Assembly: GCA_016935885.1 (NCBI GenBank)
Contig: JAFGQA010000337.1
Location: forward strand, 1 to 10,361
DNA: 10,361 nucleotides
Direction of reading: 5' to 3'
DNA from: Phycisphaerae bacterium
Lineage (GTDB): Bacteria; Planctomycetota; Phycisphaerae; UBA1845; UTPLA1
The notes beneath the pieces are model-generated. The model searched no databases and was not told where the DNA came from. It saw only the letters and a list, made by a program, of their open reading frames with translations. Made by a program: the position numbers and the translations under genes. Shown piece by piece: positions 6,104 through 10,361 of this stretch. Position 1 is the first letter of the stretch; each line of letters begins with the position of its first letter.

Positions 6104-9075
6104 CAACCCTCGCGATCAATCCCAATCCGCGCATCCTGGTTGTCGACGATAGCGTCGGCATTCACAAGGACTTCTACAAGATTCTCGGTGGAGAGAAGGG
6201 CGCCGCCGAGGAGCTGGCCGCGATCGAGAAGAACCTGTTCGGCGAGCCGAACGGGCCGGCTCAGACGCCCCGCTTCGAAGTTCACTCGGCCTACCAGGGT
6301 GAAGAGGCCCTGAACCTCGTGACGCAGGCGGTCGCGGCCGGCCGTCCCTTCGCGATGGTATTCATGGATGTGCGCATGCCGCCCGGCTGGGACGGTATCG
6401 AGACGACCGAGAAGATCTGGGCGGTGCAGCCCGACTTGCAGGTGGTCATCTGCACGGCCTACTCCGACTACACCCTGGAGGAGATGACCCGGAAGCTGGG
6501 CCGGAGCGATCGGATGCTAATCCTCAAGAAGCCGTTCGACACGGTGGAGGTGATGCAACTGGCCTGTGCCCTGACCGAGAAGTGGCGGCTGACCCGGGAA
6601 TCGACGAATCGGCTCAACGACCTGGAGACAACGGTCGGCGAGCGCACGCGGGAGTTGAGAACTGTCAACGAGCAGCTTCGTGGGCAGGTCGAAGAGCGCC
6701 GACAGGCGGAAGTGGCGTTGCGCGAGAGCGAGACGCGCTTCCGGCAACTGTTCGAGAACATCGGCAGCGGCGTGGCCGTGTATGAGGCCGTGGGGGAGGG
6801 CAAAGACTTCGTCTTCAAGGACTTCAATGCGGCGGGCGAGAAGATCGAGGGTCTGAAGCGCAAGCAGGTCGTCGGACGTCGCTTGACGGAGGTCTTCCCC
6901 GGCGTGGAGCCCTTCGGCCTGCTCGAGATTCTGGAACGGGTGTGGCGCACGGGCAAGTCGGAATGCATGCCGGCCGGTCTGTACGAGGATGCGCGGATCT
7001 GCGGCTGGAGAGAGAACTACATCTACAAGCTGCCCTCGGGCGAGGTTGTCGCCGTGTACGAGGACGCCACGGAGCGCGTACGGGCGGAGGAGGCCCTGCG
7101 CCAGAGCGAGGAGCAGCACCGAACCCTGGTGGAGAATCTGAATATGGGCATCTACCGGACCACGGGCGGGGCGCACGGCCGGTTCCTGCAGGCCAACCCG
7201 GCGCTGGCCGCCATGCACGGCTTCGCGTCGGTTGATGAGATGATGAAGGTGCAGGTCTCCGATCTGTTCGAGCGCCCGGAGGATCGCCGGCGCTTCGTGG
7301 AGGAGGCGCTGGAGGGCGGCGGAGTGAGGAACAAGGAGCTTCGCCTCCGCAAGAAGGACGGCACCTTGTTCTGGGCGTCCTGCACGGCCAAGGTGGAATG
7401 CGACGGAGAGGGCCGGATCAAATGGCTCGACGGCGCCATCGAGGACGTCACGGAGCGCAGGGCGGTCGAGCAAGCCTTGCGCGAGAGCGAGGCGAAGTAT
7501 CGCACCCTCTACGATTTCTCCCAGGATGCCATCCTGATCCTGACGCCGGATCTCAAGTTTGTGACCGGGAATCCGGCCTCCGTGGCCATGACGGGCTGCC
7601 GTGACGAAAAGGAGCTGGTCGGACTGTCCGTCGTGGACATGTCGCCGGAGCGGCAGCCGGATGGCCAACCGTCGGCGGACAGGCTCCGACAAATCGTCGC
7701 GATGGCTATGGAGCGTGGAAGTCACAGCTTCGAGTGGAAGTGCCGGCGGCTTGGCGACGGGGAGTTCCTGGCGTCGATCACGCTTACGCGGGTGCAGATT
7801 CACGGGCGGGAGCTTCTGCAGGTCACGGTGCGGGACATCACGCGTGAGAAGGAAGTGGACCGCATGAAGTCGGAGTTCGTTTCGATCGCGTCGCACGAGC
7901 TGCGCACGCCCCTCACCAACATCCAGGAGGCCATTTCCCAGGTGATGGATGGCTTGTATGGGGAAATGCCGACGGAGCAGCGCGCCGTCCTGGGCATTGC
8001 CCACCGGAACTGCCAACGGCTCGGCCGGATCGTCAGCGATTTCCTCGATCTCTCGCGGATCGAGTCGGGCCGGCTCGTTATCCGGAAGGCCGCGCTCAGC
8101 GTCGCGAATGCGGCCGACCGCGTCGCGCGACAATTCCGCGAGGCGGTCCGGAAGAAGAGCATCTCGCTCACGGTTCGCGCTGAGCACGGCCTGGCGCGAG
8201 CCATGGCCGATCCTGACCGGCTGGAACAGATTCTGGTGAACCTGATCGGGAACGCCGTCAAGTTCACGCCTGAGGGGGGCGATGTCAGCGTGGACACCAC
8301 GATGGAGAACGGCTGGATCCGTTGCAGCGTGGCGGACACCGGCGTCGGCATGACGCCGGACGAACTGCGGCAGCTCTTCACCAAGTTCAAGCGTTTCGGC
8401 GCGACCGGCGGAAGCGACAAGACGGGGGCGGGGCTGGGCTTGGTCATCGCGAAGCATCTGGTGGAGCTGCATGGAGGCGAGATCGAGGTTCAGAGCCACC
8501 CGGGCCGCGGCAGCCGGTTCACATTCCGGCTTCCGGACTACAGGAGCGAGCGGGTCTTCCGGGACGCGCTGGCGAAGAAGCACGCCCGCATGCGCGCGGA
8601 GCGCGGCGACGTCACGGTGCTGGGCGTCAAGGTCGAGAACTGGGGCGAGTTGGCCGTGGCACGCGGGCCGGGAGGGACGCCGTTCTTCGACGAGCTGGCG
8701 CAGGCGCTTGAGGCGGATCTGCCCGCGGGCGTCAACCTGTGGGGCTTCGAGGAGCAGGGCGAGTTCGCGCTTATCCTGGGTGCTGGAACCGGCTCCGAGC
8801 GCCGGAAGACAAGCGACCTGTTGATGGCCAGCCTTGCGAAGCACCGCTTTGCCACGGCGTCTTCCGTGCGGACGCTCCAGATCTCCATCGCGACGACCAC
8901 CTCACTGCGGGACGCGCCCTCAGGCTGGGCCGCCCTGGATGAGCTTCGCAGACGCTGGCCGGGCAGGGATTCGGAACACATCACAGTGGAAATCGAATGC
9001 GCAGCAGTCGCTGAACCGTGTGAGTCACACGCGAACGCGGTCGCGGGCGCGGCAGGAGGAGGTCTGGACGCATGA
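6100..9075 (+). CDS. Hybrid protein REC-PAS-PAS-PAS-HisKA-HATPase with degenerate GGDEF-like C-terminus
   Basis: The 991-residue soluble protein opens with a receiver (about 10-160; D16/D17, acceptor D90 in FMDVRMPPGWDG, T119, K144) that carries an extra stretch of about 28 residues between helix 1 and beta-2. A coiled coil (165-210) follows, then three PAS domains (about 211-328, 333-455, 460-585), HisKA with H599 in SHELRTPL, and HATPase with N-box 714-719, G1 DTGVG (746-750) and G2 GAGLGL (776-781). Residues about 835-965 look like a worn-out GGDEF domain, with EQGEF (885-889) where GGDEF should stand and LQISIATT like the usual 'vtvSiGv' strand. The start is ATG 6100, which overlaps the previous stop as ATGA (6100-6103), behind a long GGAGGGAGGGAG purine run; GTG 6076 is rejected. 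It is probably phosphorylated by the upstream kinase and passes signals to the following receivers (inference). Confidence 0.94.
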   Translation: MTTLAINPNPRILVVDDSVGIHKDFYKILGGEKGAAEELAAIEKNLFGEPNGPAQTPRFEVHSAYQGEEALNLVTQAVAAGRPFAMVFMDVRMPPGWDGIETTEKIWAVQPDLQVVICTAYSDYTLEEMTRKLGRSDRMLILKKPFDTVEVMQLACALTEKWRLTRESTNRLNDLETTVGERTRELRTVNEQLRGQVEERRQAEVALRESETRFRQLFENIGSGVAVYEAVGEGKDFVFKDFNAAGEKIEGLKRKQVVGRRLTEVFPGVEPFGLLEILERVWRTGKSECMPAGLYEDARICGWRENYIYKLPSGEVVAVYEDATERVRAEEALRQSEEQHRTLVENLNMGIYRTTGGAHGRFLQANPALAAMHGFASVDEMMKVQVSDLFERPEDRRRFVEEALEGGGVRNKELRLRKKDGTLFWASCTAKVECDGEGRIKWLDGAIEDVTERRAVEQALRESEAKYRTLYDFSQDAILILTPDLKFVTGNPASVAMTGCRDEKELVGLSVVDMSPERQPDGQPSADRLRQIVAMAMERGSHSFEWKCRRLGDGEFLASITLTRVQIHGRELLQVTVRDITREKEVDRMKSEFVSIASHELRTPLTNIQEAISQVMDGLYGEMPTEQRAVLGIAHRNCQRLGRIVSDFLDLSRIESGRLVIRKAALSVANAADRVARQFREAVRKKSISLTVRAEHGLARAMADPDRLEQILVNLIGNAVKFTPEGGDVSVDTTMENGWIRCSVADTGVGMTPDELRQLFTKFKRFGATGGSDKTGAGLGLVIAKHLVELHGGEIEVQSHPGRGSRFTFRLPDYRSERVFRDALAKKHARMRAERGDVTVLGVKVENWGELAVARGPGGTPFFDELAQALEADLPAGVNLWGFEEQGEFALILGAGTGSERRKTSDLLMASLAKHRFATASSVRTLQISIATTTSLRDAPSGWAALDELRRRWPGRDSEHITVEIECAAVAEPCESHANAVAGAAGGGLDA

Positions 9076-9467
9076 ACATGGACGCTCAGAGCAAACTGAT
9101 CCTGCTGGTGGACGACGATCCGGACGTCCTGCTTCTGGTAGGGGCGCGGCTGGGCGCGGTGGGATACCGCGTGGTCCCGGCGGCGGACGGCGAGGCGGCC
9201 CTGCAGAAGTTCGCCGCGGTGAGACCGGACCTGGTCGTGCTGGACCTGGGCTTGCCGAAGAAAGACGGCCTCGAGGTGTGCCGCACGCTGAAGTCCGACG
9301 CGGCGACACGGGATATCCCGATCGTCATCCTGTCGGCCAAGAGCCAGACCACACACCGGCAGGCCGTGCTCGACTGCGGCGCCGACGTCTACCTCGTAAA
9401 ACCATTCGATCCTCAGGTCCTTCTGGGGGCGATCCGGGATCTGCTTCAGGGCGCCGCCGTGACATGA
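9072..9467 (+). CDS. Stand-alone CheY-like receiver protein
   Basis: This 131-residue product is one receiver domain and nothing else. It shows beta-1 LILLVDDDPD with D14/D15, acceptor D58 in VVLDLGLPKKDG, switch S88 in VILSAKS, and K110 in YLVKPFD. All phosphorylation residues are present. Its start overlaps the end of the hybrid kinase gene as ATGA (9072-9075), and AGGAGGAGG (9054-9062) lies 9 bases upstream, so it is translationally coupled to the kinase and is a likely phosphate acceptor for H599 (inference). ATG 9078 is an alternative start but is farther from the ribosome site. No output domain, so it would act by protein contact, as a relay, or as a sink. Confidence 0.95.
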   Translation: MNMDAQSKLILLVDDDPDVLLLVGARLGAVGYRVVPAADGEAALQKFAAVRPDLVVLDLGLPKKDGLEVCRTLKSDAATRDIPIVILSAKSQTTHRQAVLDCGADVYLVKPFDPQVLLGAIRDLLQGAAVT

Positions 9468-9532
9468 GCGGGAGGGAAGCGACAATGTCTGCAAACGAGT
9501 GGATGGAAGAGAAGAAACTGGAGGAGCTATGA
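9464..9532 (+). CDS. Possible 22-codon mini-ORF linking two receiver genes
   Basis: A small open frame starts at ATG 9464, overlapping the upstream receiver's stop (ATGA 9464-9467), and ends with TGA 9530-9532, overlapping the ATG of the next receiver (ATGA 9529-9532). A second in-frame ATG at 9485 has a clear GGGAGGG (9470-9476) 8 bases upstream and would give the 15-residue peptide MSANEWMEEKKLEEL. The peptide is acidic and charged with no domain I recognise. It might be a real small protein or a translation-coupling leader that carries ribosomes to the next start. The double overlap supports it; the short length means it could still be chance. Confidence 0.4.
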   Translation: MSGREATMSANEWMEEKKLEEL

Positions 9533-9990
9533 ATGCCAAAAGAAGAATCCTGATTGTGGACGATGACGTGGACTTCGTGTACCTCTTGAGCGCCCGGCTG
9601 CAGGCGAATGACTACGACGTGGAAGTGGCGTTTGACGCCATCCGCGCGATCAGCCAGGCCCAGCAGTTCCGGCCGCACATGATCATCCTGGACATCCGTC
9701 TGCCGGGCGGGAACGGGTTTCGTCTTTACAGGGCGTTCAGGGGATCACACCACACGGCACTGACCCCGATCATCTTCGTGACCGGGTTCGACCAAGCCGA
9801 CAACGCCCAGCAGAGCCACACGAGAGAAACGTTCGAGCAACTCGGCACCCCGTTCCTGATCAAGCCATTCGAGGCCGAAGACCTGATCGAGAAGGTCAGG
9901 AGCGTCCTGGGGGGGCGTGGGGCGCCGCAGGAGAGGGCCAGGGAGATGCGTGCGGTCCAGGAGGCAATCGGGGCGTTTTCGAGAGTCTGA
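9529..9990 (+). CDS. Stand-alone receiver protein with C-terminal helical tail
   Basis: The 153-residue product is a receiver: RRILIVDDDVD with D11/D12, acceptor D55 in IILDIRLPGGNG, switch T85 in IIFVTGF, K112 in FLIKPFE. Between beta-4 and beta-5 it has a longer stretch than usual (about residues 87-106, containing DNAQQSHTRE). The last 25 residues form a charged, probably helical tail without a known output domain. ATG 9529 is preceded by GGAGGAG (9520-9526). The ORF could be extended to GTG 9499, but that adds residues not seen in receivers and lacks its own ribosome site. It is probably the last gene of the operon, as a gap of 89 bases with a possible new promoter follows. A CheY-like phosphate acceptor is likely; the partner is unknown. 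Confidence 0.93.
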   Translation: MNAKRRILIVDDDVDFVYLLSARLQANDYDVEVAFDAIRAISQAQQFRPHMIILDIRLPGGNGFRLYRAFRGSHHTALTPIIFVTGFDQADNAQQSHTRETFEQLGTPFLIKPFEAEDLIEKVRSVLGGRGAPQERAREMRAVQEAIGAFSRV

Positions 9991-10006
9991 CGAGAACACA
10001 CGGCGA

Positions 10007-10035
10007 TTGCCATGTGCGCCCAGGAAGCGCAAAAT
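10007..10035 (+). promoter_or_regulatory. Candidate sigma70 promoter for the last receiver gene
   Basis: TTGCCA (10007-10012, 5 of 6 to TTGACA) is followed after 17 bases by CAAAAT (10030-10035, 4 of 6 to TATAAT) in the 89-base gap after the operon. A start point near 10042 would leave a leader of about 38 bases containing the ribosome site. A weak 5-bp hairpin TGCGC/GCGCA (10015-10031) lies in the spacer. It is a prediction only. Confidence 0.3.
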
Positions 10036-10079
10036 AGACTCGGCTGTAGCTGGTCGTCTGGCAGCGAAGGGAGGCTGAA

Positions 10080-10361
10080 GTGGGAGCCAAGAGAATCGTG
10101 ATCGTAGAAGACGACAAAGGTTTCCGGAAAGTCATGGAAGCGGCGCTCAGGAAGCACGGCTACGAGGTGCTCGCGGCCGACAACGGCACGGAGGGCGAGC
10201 AGATGATCCGGGAATGCGATCCGGCTCTCGCGATCATGGACGTCATGATGCCGGGCAAGAACGGCCTGGACATATGCCAGGACCTGAAGAAGAGCGAAGA
10301 ACACCGGGCCATACCGATCCTTATGATGACGTGCATGACCGAGGAGTCGGAGAAGGACGAC
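10080..10361 (+). CDS. Response regulator receiver protein, 3' end cut by window
   Basis: The visible 94 residues are most of a receiver domain: KRIVIVEDDKG with E10/D11/D12, acceptor D54 in AIMDVMMPGKNG, and switch T84 in ILMMTCMTEES. The window ends before the conserved Lys. The GTG start at 10080 has AAGGGAGG (10067-10074) 5 bases upstream, and places beta-1 immediately after the N-terminus. The TEES motif after beta-4 and the GYEV and LKK motifs make it closer in style to the receivers at the left end of the window than to the two just upstream. Whether a second domain follows cannot be seen. It probably lies in a separate transcription unit. Confidence 0.92.
   Translation, partial: MGAKRIVIVEDDKGFRKVMEAALRKHGYEVLAADNGTEGEQMIRECDPALAIMDVMMPGKNGLDICQDLKKSEEHRAIPILMMTCMTEESEKDD

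Noticed and set aside
5267..6106. 279-codon open frame on the minus strand opposite the kinase core
   Set aside because: It is a shadow of the GC-rich kinase core; it stops where the codon style changes, which explains its extent without any gene.
6517..8844. 775-codon open frame on the minus strand opposite the hybrid kinase
   Set aside because: It is antisense to a clearly domain-rich gene. Long antisense frames arise in genes with high third-position GC, and its translation shows no domain.
9499..9528. GTG 9499 as start of the second stand-alone receiver
   Set aside because: It would translate the ribosome site of ATG 9529 and add ten residues not seen in receivers; there is no ribosome site at correct spacing before it.
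1..10361. tRNA, rRNA, CRISPR array, insertion sequence or attachment site
   Set aside because: I saw no regular spaced repeats, transposase motifs, cloverleaf-like segments or rRNA-like stretches on either strand.

Overview
The window is a piece of a GC-rich bacterial chromosome devoted almost entirely to signal transduction. It carries two sensor histidine kinases, two paralogous periplasmic-binding lipoproteins and a run of receiver (REC) domain proteins. All genes lie on the + strand. I count seven REC domains and no DNA-binding, HD-GYP, methylesterase or intact cyclase output domain. High GC, GTG starts, lipobox lipoproteins, small GC-rich intergenic palindromes and many stand-alone receivers would fit a Gram-negative environmental bacterium of a planctomycete or deltaproteobacterial kind. 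No marker gene fixes the phylum, so this is a weak inference.

Layout: (1) 2-1196: a truncated stand-alone receiver and a tandem-receiver protein whose first half is a recent duplicate of it (about 80% identical by hand count). (2) 1197-1617: a gap of about 420 bases with a strong hairpin at the stop codon, a second palindrome-like repeat, a triple half-site overlapping a sigma70-like promoter, a partial sigma54-like site, and an unexplained open frame with coding-like composition. (3) 1618-3658: two adjacent lipoproteins of the ABC_sub_bind family (COG2984/PF04392), with no permease or ATPase in view. (4) 3671-6103: a dCache-HAMP-PAS histidine kinase with the variant H-box LHNVGN. (5) 6100-9075: a REC-PAS-PAS-PAS-HisKA-HATPase protein ending in a degenerate GGDEF-like domain. 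(6) 9072-9990: two receiver proteins joined by a possible 22-codon mini-ORF, with ATGA overlaps on both sides. (7) 10080 to the window end: another receiver protein with its own possible promoter.

From 1618 to 9990 the genes are 12-16 bases apart or overlap by 4, so they look like one translationally coupled operon. A plausible reading is inference: one or both lipoproteins bind a small ligand in the periplasm and report to the dCache domain of the first kinase. That kinase phosphorylates the receiver at the head of the second kinase, and phosphoryl groups then pass to the stand-alone receivers.

The most unusual points are: a sharp change of codon use inside the first kinase gene near 5245, which suggests a sensory module joined to a resident transmitter core; the degenerate GGDEF-like tail on the second kinase; the double-ATGA mini-ORF; and the conversion of neighbouring receiver genes into a tandem-receiver protein.
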